Shown one piece after another: positions 1 through 8,512 of a DNA stretch of 33,914 nt. This DNA is from Gammaproteobacteria bacterium. Its GTDB lineage: Bacteria; Pseudomonadota; Gammaproteobacteria; Steroidobacterales; Steroidobacteraceae. Where the stretch lies: assembly GCA_028870355.1 (NCBI GenBank), contig JAGWPU010000155.1, forward strand, positions 1 through 33,914, read 5' to 3'. Within the stretch, counting starts at the first letter, position 1, and each line of letters opens with the position of its first letter. The notes beneath the pieces were generated by a model, which ran no database searches, was not told the DNA's origin, and saw nothing but the letters and a program-made list of their open reading frames with translations. Both the position numbers and the translations under genes were made by a program.

Positions 1-1
1 G

Positions 2-1042
2 AACGAGAGCAACTCGTTCAATCTGCGGATCCGCAACCTGTACGGCACGGTCGACTGGAACGACATCGGCCTGCACCTGCTCGCCGGCCAGAACTGGTCG
101 CTCGCGACGATGAACACGCACGGGATCACCCCGCGCAACGAGCTCACCCCGCCGCAGATCGACGCGCAGTACGTCCCGGGCTTCGTCTGGGCGCGTCAAC
201 CGCAGTTCCGCGTGACCGAGAACTACGGCAAGAACCTCTGGGTCGCGCTGTCGCTCGAGAATCCGCAGACGACGTTCTACACCGGCGCGAACAAGTTCCC
301 GTCGGGCACGGACCTGGTCTACAACTCGCCCGCGGGTTCGGGCTACGCATCGATGAACACCTTGTCGCTGAACCACGTCCCCGACGTGATCGGGAAGGTC
401 GCCTACGAGGCGCCGATCGACGGACGCGACGTGCACCTCGAGGCGTTCGGCCTGTACCGATCGTTCGCGACGCGCCTGAACCAGACGAACCAGACCGCGA
501 GCGGCGGCGGGTTCGGCTTCGGAATCGTTGCGCCGCTCGCGCCGAATCTGCTCGACTTCCAGGTCTCCGCCCTGGCGGGCCGCGGGATCGGCCGGTACGG
601 CAGCGCGCAGCTCCCGGACCTCACGTTCGACTCGGCGGGCAACATGCATCCGATCCACGAAGTCGACGCGCTCATCGGTCTGACGCTGCACGCGACGCCG
701 ATGCTCGACGTCTATCTGTTCGCGGGCGAGGAGAAGGAGAGCGCGGAATCGTTCAATCTGACCACCTCGACCGGGATCGTCGGCTACGGCTATGGGAATG
801 CGCTGTATTCGAATTCGGGATGCTTCAGCGAGACGGCGGTCGGCGGCTGCGTCGGCAACACGCGCCTCGTCGAGCAGGGCACTCTCGGCTTCTGGCACCG
901 GATCTACGTCGGCAGCTTCGGCAAGTTCCAGTGGGGCTTGCAGTACTCCTACACCCAACGCAATGCGTTCGCCGGTGTCGGCGGGGCGCCGGTTGCGAAC
1001 GACAGCATGGTGTTCGCGAGCGTCCGGTACTTCCCGTTCTGA
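2..1042 (+). CDS. Outer-membrane porin, 3' part (DcaP-like?), truncated by window start
   Basis: The reading frame is already open at base 2 and runs without a stop to TGA at 1040-1042, so the gene begins before the window; the first ATG inside (110) is internal. The visible ~346 residues alternate polar and hydrophobic residues with many aromatic and Gly/Asn turns, as in a large beta-barrel, and the protein ends in Phe (VRYFPF), the C-terminal signature read by the BAM assembly machinery. Repeated strand-like segments such as NLRIRNLYGTVDW and HLLAGQNWS resemble trimeric porins of the DcaP type, but that subclass is my impression only. Expected role: passive diffusion of small anionic or aromatic solutes across the outer membrane. 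A strong terminator follows 25 bases after the stop, so this is the last gene of its transcript. Confidence 0.75.
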   Translation, partial: NESNSFNLRIRNLYGTVDWNDIGLHLLAGQNWSLATMNTHGITPRNELTPPQIDAQYVPGFVWARQPQFRVTENYGKNLWVALSLENPQTTFYTGANKFPSGTDLVYNSPAGSGYASMNTLSLNHVPDVIGKVAYEAPIDGRDVHLEAFGLYRSFATRLNQTNQTASGGGFGFGIVAPLAPNLLDFQVSALAGRGIGRYGSAQLPDLTFDSAGNMHPIHEVDALIGLTLHATPMLDVYLFAGEEKESAESFNLTTSTGIVGYGYGNALYSNSGCFSETAVGGCVGNTRLVEQGTLGFWHRIYVGSFGKFQWGLQYSYTQRNAFAGVGGAPVANDSMVFASVRYFPF

Positions 1043-1067
1043 CCGTCGAACGGTTCCCGCGGGATCG

Positions 1068-1099
1068 AAGGAGGGGCCATCCGGCCCCTCCTTTCTTTT
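1068..1099 (+). terminator. Rho-independent terminator of the porin gene
   Basis: An 11-bp perfect stem (arms 1068-1078 and 1083-1093) with a 4-base ATCC loop is followed by TCTTTT. It lies 25 bases after the porin stop. The T-rich tail is on the plus strand only, so it should not efficiently stop minus-strand transcription coming from the acyl-CoA dehydrogenase gene, whose stop is at 1113. Confidence 0.9.
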
Positions 1100-1112
1100 G
1101 GAGCCCGGATTC

Positions 1113-2900
1113 CTAGAGGAGTGCAGCGTCCGCTTCGACGACGCTCGCTGCGCCCCCGGCGACGACCTTCGCGAGCGCGTCCGCCGCCGGCAACAGCTGC
1201 CCCAGGTAGAAGCGCGCGAGCTGCCGCTTGCCATCGTAGAATCCGGGATCCTGATCCCGGTCGCGTACCGCGACCGCCTGCATCTGCGCCATCTTCCATC
1301 CACCGAGCACGACGCCACACAGATCGAGATACGGCACCGAGACCGAGAGCGCGAGTTCGCGCCGCTCGCCGGCGAGTTGCAACAGTCCGCGGGTCGCCTG
1401 ACGCAGCGTCTCGAGCGCCGCGATCGCCGCCGCGCCGCCGTCGCGTACCTCGTCCGGCGAGACCGCGCCGAGCGCCTCGATCTCGGCCCGGGCATCGTCG
1501 AGCAGCGCGAACATCGCAGCCCCCGCGTCCCGACCGAGCTTGCGGCCGATCAGGTCCGCCGCCTGGATCCCGGTCGTTCCTTCGTAGATCGTCGTGATTC
1601 GCGCATCGCGCATCGTCTGCGCCGCACCGGTCTCCTCGATGAACCCCATCCCACCGTGAACCTGGAGGCCGAGCGAGGTCGATGATTGCCCCCGCTCGCT
1701 CGCCCAGGCCTTGATGATCGGGATCAGCAGGTCGCCGCGCGCCTGCGCGGCGCGACGCTCGGCCGGATCGGCCGCATGGGCCGCCAGATCGAGCTGCAGC
1801 GCGCCGTACAGCGCGATCGCGCGCGACGCATCGGTCTGCGCCTTGATCGTCAGGAGCATCCGCCTGACGTCGGGATGCTCGATGATCGTCAGCGGCTTGC
1901 CGTCCGCGCTCGGCCGCGCGCCGACCGGACGCCCCTGCACGCGCTGGCGCGCCCATTCGAGCGCTTGTTGATAGGCCCGCTCGCCGAGTGCGTACCCCTC
2001 GATTCCGACCGCGAGCCGCGCCGCGTTCATCATCACGAACATGTACTCGAGCCCGCGGTTCGGCTCGCCGACGAGATGGCCGAGCGCGCCGCCCGCGTCC
2101 CCGTAGGACATCACGCAGGTCGGACTCGCGCGGATCCCGAGCTTGTGCTCGATCGAGACGCATCGCAGATCGTTGCGCGCGCCGAGCGTACCGTCCGGGT
2201 TCACGAGGAACTTCGGCACGATGAACATCGAGATCCCCTTGGTGCCCGCCGGTGCGCCGTCGATGCGCGCGAGCACGAGGTGCACGATGTTCGAGGCGAG
2301 ATCGTGCTCGCCGTACGTGATGAATATCTTCTGGCCGAACAGCCGATAGCCGTCGCCGTCGGCGACCGCCCGGGTGCGGATCGCGCCGAGATCGGTCCCC
2401 GCCTGGGGTTCGGTGAGGTTCATCGTCCCGGTCCATTCGCCGCTCAGCATCCGCGGAACGAAGACTCGCCGCTGCTCCGCGGAGCCCGCGTGCTCGATCG
2501 CCTCGATCGCGCCGCGCGTGAGCAGGGGACACAGCTTGAATGCCTGATTCGCCGATCCCCAGAACTCCTCGACCGCGCTGCACAGGACGATTGGCGCACC
2601 GAGCCCGCCTCGATCGACCGGGCCGCCGAGCCGGGCCCACCCGGCATCGACGAACTGCCGGTAGGCATCCTTGAACTGCGCAGGCATCACGACCCCATCC
2701 GACGTCCAGCGCGCGCCGACGCGGTCGCCGAGCGTGTTGATCGGTGCGAGCAGCTGTTCGGCGAAACGCGCGGCCTGGTCCAGCACGTCGTCGGCGAACT
2801 CCGCCGAGTAATCGGGGAAGGCGGGCAGTCCGATCAGGCGGGCATCGCCGCTCAGCGCATGCAACGCGAAGCGCACGTCTTTCAGCGGGGGGCGGTACAT
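1113..2900 (-). CDS. Acyl-CoA dehydrogenase, ~600-residue FadE/DmdC-like type
   Basis: This 595-residue protein is a flavoprotein that should oxidise an acyl-CoA to the 2-enoyl-CoA, passing electrons to ETF. The order is an acyl-CoA dehydrogenase N-terminal region, a middle FAD-binding beta domain with MNLTEPQAGTDLGA (about 160-173) and IFITYGEHD (192-200), a helical domain with LQVHGGMGF (412-420), and ARITTIYEGTTGIQ (433-446), where Glu440 is at the usual catalytic-base position. The C-terminal ~130 residues match the extra helical domain that distinguishes 590-600-residue members (the family of methylmercaptopropionyl-CoA dehydrogenase DmdC and long FadE enzymes) from ~380-residue ones. 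The substrate cannot be read from sequence. It lies 67 bases downstream of the MBL-fold gene on the same strand, so it may be the third gene of a kinase-hydrolase-dehydrogenase transcript. The ATG at 2900 follows a weak GGAG-like site. Confidence 0.92.
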   Translation of the reverse strand: MYRPPLKDVRFALHALSGDARLIGLPAFPDYSAEFADDVLDQAARFAEQLLAPINTLGDRVGARWTSDGVVMPAQFKDAYRQFVDAGWARLGGPVDRGGLGAPIVLCSAVEEFWGSANQAFKLCPLLTRGAIEAIEHAGSAEQRRVFVPRMLSGEWTGTMNLTEPQAGTDLGAIRTRAVADGDGYRLFGQKIFITYGEHDLASNIVHLVLARIDGAPAGTKGISMFIVPKFLVNPDGTLGARNDLRCVSIEHKLGIRASPTCVMSYGDAGGALGHLVGEPNRGLEYMFVMMNAARLAVGIEGYALGERAYQQALEWARQRVQGRPVGARPSADGKPLTIIEHPDVRRMLLTIKAQTDASRAIALYGALQLDLAAHAADPAERRAAQARGDLLIPIIKAWASERGQSSTSLGLQVHGGMGFIEETGAAQTMRDARITTIYEGTTGIQAADLIGRKLGRDAGAAMFALLDDARAEIEALGAVSPDEVRDGGAAAIAALETLRQATRGLLQLAGERRELALSVSVPYLDLCGVVLGGWKMAQMQAVAVRDRDQDPGFYDGKRQLARFYLGQLLPAADALAKVVAGGAASVVEADAALL

Positions 2901-2967
2901 CGTTCGTCTCCGAGCCAGGGAACCGGGACCATCTTAGCATCGGTGCGAAATCGCACGCCGAGCCGAA

Positions 2968-4053
2968 CTACCGTGCGCGACGCCACCACCAGACGCCCGC
3001 GGCGTCGCGTTCACGCGTCGCCCGGCCGATCTTCTGCAGATGATTGAGGTGAGCGATCGCTTCACCGGTCGCCATCCCGAGCACCGACGAGTCGATGGTC
3101 CGCTTGAACAGCGCGCCGAACACGTCGACCGCGCGGCGCGGCTCCGCGAGCAGGGTCTCCAGCCGATCCAGGGCTTGCGCGTGCACGGCGGCGAGCCGGT
3201 CGAGTCGTGCGTGCAGCCCGTAGAACGGGCTGTTGTGCGCCGGAAGCACCAGCACGTCGTCGCCGATGCGCGCCTTGAGCGTCGCGATCGAGGCCTGCCA
3301 CTCGGCGAGCGGGTCCGCGTCCGGCTCGATCGGATAGACCGACACGTTCGAGGTGATCCGGGGCAGGACCTGGTCGCCGGAGATCAGCAGGCCGAGCTCG
3401 GGGCAGTGCAGGCACGCGTGTTCCGGGGAGTGTCCGGTGCCGACGACGACCGTCCATGCGCGTCCGCCGATCGTGAGCATCTCCCCGTCGACGATGCGAC
3501 GATACGAGGCCGGCATCGGGTAGATCATCTGGCCGAACCAGCCGAATTTCTCTGCATATCGGCGCAACGCGTCCGCATCCCAGCCGGCACTCCGATAGAA
3601 CTCGACCCCGTCGCGCGGCGGCTCGTGCCCGGTGTCCGCCGCCATCAGCCGACCGGTCAGGTACTCCAGGCGGGTCATCCACAACCGCGCCGCATCGCGC
3701 TCGGCGAGCCAGCCGGCGAGGCCGCAATGGTCGGGATGCAGGTGCGTGACGATCACCCGGGACACCGGGCGGCCGCCGAGCGCGCCGCCGAGCGCCGTGG
3801 TCCACGCACCGGTCGCCGCGGCGCTGTGCACGCCGGTGTCGACGACCGTCCAACCGTCACCGTCGGCGAGAGCCCAGACGTTGATCCACGGCAACGCGGT
3901 GTACAACGGCATCCGCAGCCACAACACGCCGGGCGCGACCGGAATCGCCGATCCGTCGCCGGTCCCTGGCTCGCTCGCGAACGGGAAATTCAATCCGTCG
4001 GCGCCGGGGACGCCGCGTGCGGCGGCTCGCGGGTCGGTCGGTTCGCCGCTCAT
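2968..4053 (-). CDS. MBL-fold metallo-hydrolase (LACTB2-like, winged-helix tail)
   Basis: A 361-residue metallo-beta-lactamase-fold hydrolase. The metal site is complete: THLHPDH (His104, His106, Asp108, His109), His208 in GHSPEH, Asp227 in SGDQ, and His273 in PAHNSPF, so a dinuclear (usually zinc) hydrolase is expected. The last ~40 residues (MATGEAIAHLNHL onward) resemble the small winged-helix tail of LACTB2-type proteins. The substrate is unknown; relatives act on thioesters, RNA or glutathione adducts. I chose ATG 4051-4053 because the longer open frame upstream is low-complexity Arg-rich translation lying over the kinase gene, and because ATGA overlaps the kinase stop (4050-4052), a typical translational-coupling arrangement. 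The neighbouring acyl-CoA dehydrogenase makes a thioester substrate conceivable, which is inference. Confidence 0.85.
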   Translation of the reverse strand: MSGEPTDPRAAARGVPGADGLNFPFASEPGTGDGSAIPVAPGVLWLRMPLYTALPWINVWALADGDGWTVVDTGVHSAAATGAWTTALGGALGGRPVSRVIVTHLHPDHCGLAGWLAERDAARLWMTRLEYLTGRLMAADTGHEPPRDGVEFYRSAGWDADALRRYAEKFGWFGQMIYPMPASYRRIVDGEMLTIGGRAWTVVVGTGHSPEHACLHCPELGLLISGDQVLPRITSNVSVYPIEPDADPLAEWQASIATLKARIGDDVLVLPAHNSPFYGLHARLDRLAAVHAQALDRLETLLAEPRRAVDVFGALFKRTIDSSVLGMATGEAIAHLNHLQKIGRATRERDAAGVWWWRRAR

Positions 4054-5564
4054 GAGGATCGCAACATCCGATTCACCCACTCCAGGAAGACCTCGGGCAC
4101 CACGGGCTTGCTCAGCAATTCGCAACGCGAGCACGCCTGCGCCGCGTCGGCCGTGCGCTGCGAGGTATCCCCGGTGACGAGCAAGGCCGGCACCTCCCGG
4201 CGAATCGCGCCCCGAATCTCGCGAATGGCATCGAGTCCCGAGAACTGCGAGCGCAATCGAACCTCCGCGATGATCAGGTCCGGCGGCTCGGCGCCGGTCG
4301 CGACCCATCGACGCCAGTCGTCGACACCCGCGAGCCATTCGGCCTCGTGCCCCTCGAGCTCGAGCAGCAGACGCGTCGCGCGGGCGACCGTCGGATCATC
4401 GTCGATCACCAGGATCCGCGACCGCTGCACCCCGCCCGGCCGCACCGCTCGCTCGCGGGCATGGGGCTCGCCGGGCGCCGCGCCGCGCGGCACCGTGATC
4501 GCGAACCGCGAGCCCCGCCCCGGCGCCGAGTCGACCTCCACCGACAGGCTCAGCAAGACCGCAATCCGACGGACGATCGCGAGCCCCAGCCCGAACCCCT
4601 CGCGCGCCTGGCCCGGCGCATCGTTCAGCTGGAAGAACTCCTCGAAAATCGCCTGGTGCTGCTGAGCCGGGATCCCGATTCCGGTATCGAGCACTTCCAG
4701 CCGCACGCCGGCGTCCTCGTGCAGGCAGCGCAGCCGCACGACACCGGAACGCGTGTAGCGAATCGCGTTGCCGACGAGATTCTGCAGCACCTGCACCAGG
4801 AGGTTGCGATCGCTGCGCACGACCTCCTCGCAATCCTCGACGACGAATTCGAGGCCCTTGGAGCGGGCCTGCTCCTCGAACGCCGCGCGCACGCTGCCGA
4901 ACACCGAACGCACCGAGAAATCGTGAATGTCGGGTACGATCGCGCCGGACTCGAGCTTGCTCACATCGAGGAGCGAGGTCACCAGCTGCGACATCGACGC
5001 GAGCGCCTGCGCCTGGGTCGCGATCGCGGTTCCCGCCCGCGGATCCGCGGGCAGCTGGTGCAGCGCTTCATTGAGCAAGGTCAGCGTCTGCAGAGGTTGG
5101 CGCAGATCGTGACTCGCGGCGGCGAGGAACGCGCTCTTGGCGCGATTCGCGCGATCCGCCTCCGCGCGCGCCGACCGCAGCGCCTCGAGCATCGCGTGAC
5201 GATCGCTCACGTCGCGGATCGCGCTCGACACCAGGAGCCCGCGATCGGTCGTGAGCGGGCTCAGACTGATCTCGACCGGAAACTCCGTTCCGTCGCCGCG
5301 CCGCGCGCGCAAGTCGAGGCCCGAGCCCATCGGGCGACTTCGCGGCGCGGTCGCGAAGGTGCGCCGATACGCCGGATGCGCGGCACGGCTGCGCTCGGGC
5401 AGCAGCATCTCGACCCCCTGGCCGATCATCTGCGCGCGCCCATAGCCGAACAGGCGCTCGGCTTGCGCATTCACGTACACGATCACGCCGTCTGCGTCGG
5501 CCGCGACGATGGCGTCCGGCGCCGCATCGAGCAATGCGCGCAGCTGTCGATCGTCCAGTTCCAC
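4050..5564 (-). CDS. Hybrid sensor histidine kinase, PAS-HisKA-HATPase-REC
   Basis: A 504-residue cytoplasmic hybrid kinase with no membrane segment. A PAS domain (about 1-120) starts with LRALLDAAPDAIVAADADG. The dimerisation domain has the H-box AAASHDLRQPLQTL with phospho-acceptor His152. The ATP-binding domain shows N-box QNLVGNAIRY (261-270), G1 DTGIGIP (293-299) and G2 GFGLGLAIV (323-331). A C-terminal receiver (about 383-500) has the acidic pocket VIDDD (386-390), Thr464 in LLVTGD and Lys486 in LSKP. At the normal phospho-Asp position (PDLIIAEVRL) there is Glu434 (GAG at 4263-4265), so the receiver probably cannot be phosphorylated normally. The GTG start (5562-5564) is preceded by GGGAG at 5568-5572. 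The 163-base gap to the divergent polX gene must hold both promoters, but I see no clear boxes. The PAS ligand and partner regulator are unknown. Confidence 0.93.
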   Translation of the reverse strand: MELDDRQLRALLDAAPDAIVAADADGVIVYVNAQAERLFGYGRAQMIGQGVEMLLPERSRAAHPAYRRTFATAPRSRPMGSGLDLRARRGDGTEFPVEISLSPLTTDRGLLVSSAIRDVSDRHAMLEALRSARAEADRANRAKSAFLAAASHDLRQPLQTLTLLNEALHQLPADPRAGTAIATQAQALASMSQLVTSLLDVSKLESGAIVPDIHDFSVRSVFGSVRAAFEEQARSKGLEFVVEDCEEVVRSDRNLLVQVLQNLVGNAIRYTRSGVVRLRCLHEDAGVRLEVLDTGIGIPAQQHQAIFEEFFQLNDAPGQAREGFGLGLAIVRRIAVLLSLSVEVDSAPGRGSRFAITVPRGAAPGEPHARERAVRPGGVQRSRILVIDDDPTVARATRLLLELEGHEAEWLAGVDDWRRWVATGAEPPDLIIAEVRLRSQFSGLDAIREIRGAIRREVPALLVTGDTSQRTADAAQACSRCELLSKPVVPEVFLEWVNRMLRSS

Positions 5565-5727
5565 GGTCTCCCAGCGAGCGAAGTCGTCGTCGCGATCGAT
5601 CTTATCAGAACCGTCGAGCGATCGAAGCGCTAGCGCCGCGCGCTACCGCGATTCGGATACTCACGATCACGATCGATCGGACGGAGCTCTAGTATGGGCC
5701 GCGCGGCCGATCACCCCGGGAACTGCG

Positions 5728-7458
5728 ATGCCGGTGCACAACGACGAAATCGCGACGGCGTTCGACGAGATCGCCGATCTGCTCTCCTTGAGTGGCGAGA
5801 ACCAGTTCCGGATCAGGGCGTATCGTCGCGCGGCGCAGACGGTGCGTGCGCTCCCCGAGGAACTGGCCGCGCGGATCGCGGCCGGCTTCGATCCGGACCG
5901 CTTGCCCGGGATCGGCGCGGACCTCGCCGGCAAGATCCGCGAGTTCGTCGCGAGCGGCCACTGCAAGTCCCTCGAGGCATTGCGTCGATCGGTGCCCCGG
6001 GGCCTGCGCGAGATGCTCGCGCTGCCCGACATCGGACCGCAGCGCGCGCGCGCCCTGTACGAAGCGCTCGGGATCCATAGCCTCGCGGACCTGAAGGAAT
6101 CCCTCGACCACCACCGGATCCGGCGCGTACCCCACTTCGGCACGAGGCTCGAGGAACGCCTGCGCAAGTCGCTCGAAGCGCTCGGCGAGCGCAGCCATCG
6201 GGTCTCGTGGAACGTCGCCGACGGCTACGCCCAGGGGCTGCGCCGCTTCCTCGCGGCGATCCCGGGAGTCGCCCAGGTGGAGGTCGCGGGCAGCTACCGA
6301 CGCGGTCGCGAGACCGTCGGGGACCTCGACCTGGTCGTGGCCGCCCCTGCCGGCGTCGACGTCGACCGCGCGCTGCGGTCCTACGACGAGGTCGCTGCCG
6401 TGCTCGCATCCGGTCGCACGCGTTCCTCCGTCGTTCTGCGCAGCGGACTGCAGGTCGACGTGCGCGTCGTGCCGCCGGCAAGCTTCGGTGCGGCCCTGTA
6501 CTACTTCACGGGCAGCAAGGCGCACAACATCCGCCTGCGCACGATCGCGGTCGCGAAGGGACTCAAGGTCAACGAGTATGGCGTGTATCGCGGCCGCAAT
6601 CGCATCGCGGGCGAGACCGAGGAGTCGGTCCTCGGAGCGGTCGGGCTTCCGTACATCGCGCCCGAACTGCGCGAGGATCGCGGCGAGTTCGACGCCGCCA
6701 GCGCCCGGCACCTGCCGGACCTCGTGACGCGCGAGCAACTCACCGGAGACCTGCACGCGCACACGCGGGCCACCGACGGCAATGCCTCTCTCGAGGAGAT
6801 GGTCGACGCCGCGCGCCGGGCGGGCCTGCGCTACCTCGCGATCACCGATCACTCGAAGTACCTCGGTGCGGTACACGGTCTCGATGCGACCGGGCTGTCC
6901 CGGCAGATCGACCAGATCGACGAGCTCAATGCGCGCGTTCGCGGGATCCGCGTGCTCAAGGGCATCGAGGTCGACGTGCTCGAGGACGGCTCGCTCGCGC
7001 TCCCCGATCCGGCGCTCGCCCGGCTCGACCTCGTCGTCGGCGCGGTGCACTCGCAATTCGCCCTGTCGCGCCGGAAGCAGACCGACCGGCTCCTGCGGGC
7101 ACTCGATCGTCCGTACCTCTCGGTGCTCGCGCATCCGACCGCACGGCTGATCGACCAGCGGGCACCGATCGACTGCGACTGGAGTCAGGTGTTCCGACGA
7201 GCCGAGGAACGGCCGTGTCTGCTCGAATTGAACGCCCAGCCCGACCGCCTCGACCTCGACGACGTGCTCGCGCGGGAGGCAGCGGCGAGCGGCGTGCTGA
7301 TCAGTATCGCGAGCGATGCGCACCGGATCGAGGATTTCGCGTTCCTCGATGGCGGTGTGCGCCAGGCGCGACGCGCGTGGCTGTCGGCATCCGCGATCGC
7401 GAACACCCGGCCGCTCGGCGAGGTGCGCCGGCTGCTGCGGCGGACGTTCCTCAAATGA
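5728..7458 (+). CDS. polX: PolX-family DNA polymerase/3'-5' exonuclease with PHP domain
   Basis: This 576-residue protein has the size and order of bacterial family X polymerases. An HhH-rich 8-kDa-like domain comes first (FRIRAYRRAAQTVR 27-40; GIGADLAGKI 61-70). A pol-beta palm follows with GSYRRGRETVGDLDLV, giving the metal-binding pair Asp199/Asp201, and Asp244 in LQVDVRVV as the third carboxylate. A PHP nuclease domain ends the protein: GDLHAHTRATDG (His343, His345), ITDHSKY (Asp374, His375), and further metal-ligand motifs KGIEVDVLEDG and ISIASDAH. The expected role is gap-filling base-excision repair with 3' end processing. ATG 5728 gives the family's normal N terminus; upstream in-frame codons to 5509 lie over the divergent kinase gene and look non-coding. 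The last codon overlaps the ATG of the next gene (ATGA, 7455-7458), so the two are co-translated. Confidence 0.93.
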   Translation: MPVHNDEIATAFDEIADLLSLSGENQFRIRAYRRAAQTVRALPEELAARIAAGFDPDRLPGIGADLAGKIREFVASGHCKSLEALRRSVPRGLREMLALPDIGPQRARALYEALGIHSLADLKESLDHHRIRRVPHFGTRLEERLRKSLEALGERSHRVSWNVADGYAQGLRRFLAAIPGVAQVEVAGSYRRGRETVGDLDLVVAAPAGVDVDRALRSYDEVAAVLASGRTRSSVVLRSGLQVDVRVVPPASFGAALYYFTGSKAHNIRLRTIAVAKGLKVNEYGVYRGRNRIAGETEESVLGAVGLPYIAPELREDRGEFDAASARHLPDLVTREQLTGDLHAHTRATDGNASLEEMVDAARRAGLRYLAITDHSKYLGAVHGLDATGLSRQIDQIDELNARVRGIRVLKGIEVDVLEDGSLALPDPALARLDLVVGAVHSQFALSRRKQTDRLLRALDRPYLSVLAHPTARLIDQRAPIDCDWSQVFRRAEERPCLLELNAQPDRLDLDDVLAREAAASGVLISIASDAHRIEDFAFLDGGVRQARRAWLSASAIANTRPLGEVRRLLRRTFLK

Positions 7459-8492
7459 TCCCCGAGACACCCGAGCCGGTGACCACACCGGGGCTCGCCT
7501 CGTCGCCCGCCGTGCCGCGACCGATCGCGTTGTTCGCTCCCGCGGCAAGTGCCGCGTTCGGCACCGCCGTCGCGACCGCGCTCGGGATCGCACCGGCCCG
7601 TCACGAGGAGCGCGAGTTCGGCGGCGGCGAACACAAGATGCGGCCGCTCGAGTCGGTGCGCGGCCGCGCGACGTACGTGATCCAGTCCCTGCACGGCGAC
7701 GCGCGCGGCTCGGCGAACGACCGACTCTGCCGTCTGCTGTTCTTCGTCGCGACGCTGAAGGATGCGGGCGCCGGGTCGGTGACCGCCTGCATCCCGTACC
7801 TCGCGTACGCACGCAAGGACCGGCGCACCAAGGCCCGGGACCCGGTCGCAAGCCGGTACGTCGCGCAGCTCGTCGAGTCGGTCGGGACCGACCGGGTCGT
7901 CGTGCTCGAGGTGCACAACCTCGCGGCATTCGAGAACGCGTTCCGGATCCCGACCGTGCACCTCGAGGCCACCGATCTGCTCGCGGCGGGCTGCGCGCAG
8001 CGCGGTCCGATCCCGCTCGCGGTCGCCTCGCCGGACGTCGGCGGCGTGAAGCGCGCACGACACTTCCAGGAGCTGCTCGAGCGGCTGCACGGCGAACCGG
8101 TTGCGTTCGCGTTCGTCGACAAGAAGCGCAGCGGTGGGATCGTCAGTGGCGACACGCTGGTCGGCGACGTCGGCGGCCGCCGCGTGATCCTGGTCGACGA
8201 CATGATCGATTCGGGCACGACGCTGCTGCGTGCGGCCGCCGCCTGCCGACGCGCCGGCGCCGCCCGCGTGGACGCGGTCGCAACCCATGCGCCGCTCTCG
8301 AGCGATGCGCTGCGGTTGTTCGGAAGCGACGGCCCGAACTCGGTCCTCGTGACCGATTCGGTCGCGCTGGCGCCGGGCTTCTCGGCGATCCCCGGGAGCA
8401 CCCTGCGGATCTGCCCGATCGCACCGCGCTTCGCCGAGGCGATCCGGCGGCTCGAGGGCGCCGGCCCGCTCACCCCGCTCGGAGGGCTGTAG
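7455..8492 (+). CDS. Ribose-phosphate pyrophosphokinase-like protein (atypical Prs)
   Basis: A 345-residue type I phosphoribosyltransferase-fold protein related to PRPP synthetase, which transfers pyrophosphate from ATP to ribose 5-phosphate. The PRPP loop VILVDDMIDSGTTL (244-257), the metal-binding LEVHN (His154), and the flexible catalytic-loop region LAYARKDRRTKARDP (116-130) are present. It differs from housekeeping Prs: the ATP-binding FxDGE element is FGGGEHKM (55-62), and there is a ~20-residue Pro/Ala-rich N-terminal extension. It is therefore probably a paralogue rather than the sole Prs of the cell. ATG 7455 is fixed by the ATGA overlap with polX and by the family N terminus. Coupling to a repair polymerase is unusual and hints at a role in nucleotide supply or recycling under stress, which is inference. 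Confidence 0.85.
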   Translation: MIPETPEPVTTPGLASSPAVPRPIALFAPAASAAFGTAVATALGIAPARHEEREFGGGEHKMRPLESVRGRATYVIQSLHGDARGSANDRLCRLLFFVATLKDAGAGSVTACIPYLAYARKDRRTKARDPVASRYVAQLVESVGTDRVVVLEVHNLAAFENAFRIPTVHLEATDLLAAGCAQRGPIPLAVASPDVGGVKRARHFQELLERLHGEPVAFAFVDKKRSGGIVSGDTLVGDVGGRRVILVDDMIDSGTTLLRAAAACRRAGAARVDAVATHAPLSSDALRLFGSDGPNSVLVTDSVALAPGFSAIPGSTLRICPIAPRFAEAIRRLEGAGPLTPLGGL

Positions 8493-8512
8493 CGCCGCGT
8501 GCGGCCGCGCTA
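8490..8512. other. Inverted repeat spanning two convergent stop codons
   Basis: TAGCGC (8490-8495) and GCGCTA (8507-8512) form a dyad, with further partial pairing inside. The left arm contains the TAG stop of the Prs-like gene and the right arm the TAG stop of the minus-strand kinase-like gene. No T-tract follows on either strand, so it is at best a factor-assisted transcript end or 3'-protective hairpin shared by both mRNAs. Confidence 0.45.

Noticed and set aside
949-3047. Long frames overlapping the acyl-CoA dehydrogenase gene on both strands
   Set aside because: Only the 1113-2900 frame carries FAD-binding and catalytic motifs; the others are GC-driven shadows.
4054-4338. N-terminal extension of the MBL-fold frame into the kinase gene
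   Set aside because: The added 95 residues are Arg/Gly-rich out-of-frame kinase sequence; the ATGA junction gives a natural start.
5689-8058. 789-codon minus-strand frame opposite polX and the Prs-like gene
   Set aside because: Shadow of two genes with clear catalytic motifs on the plus strand.
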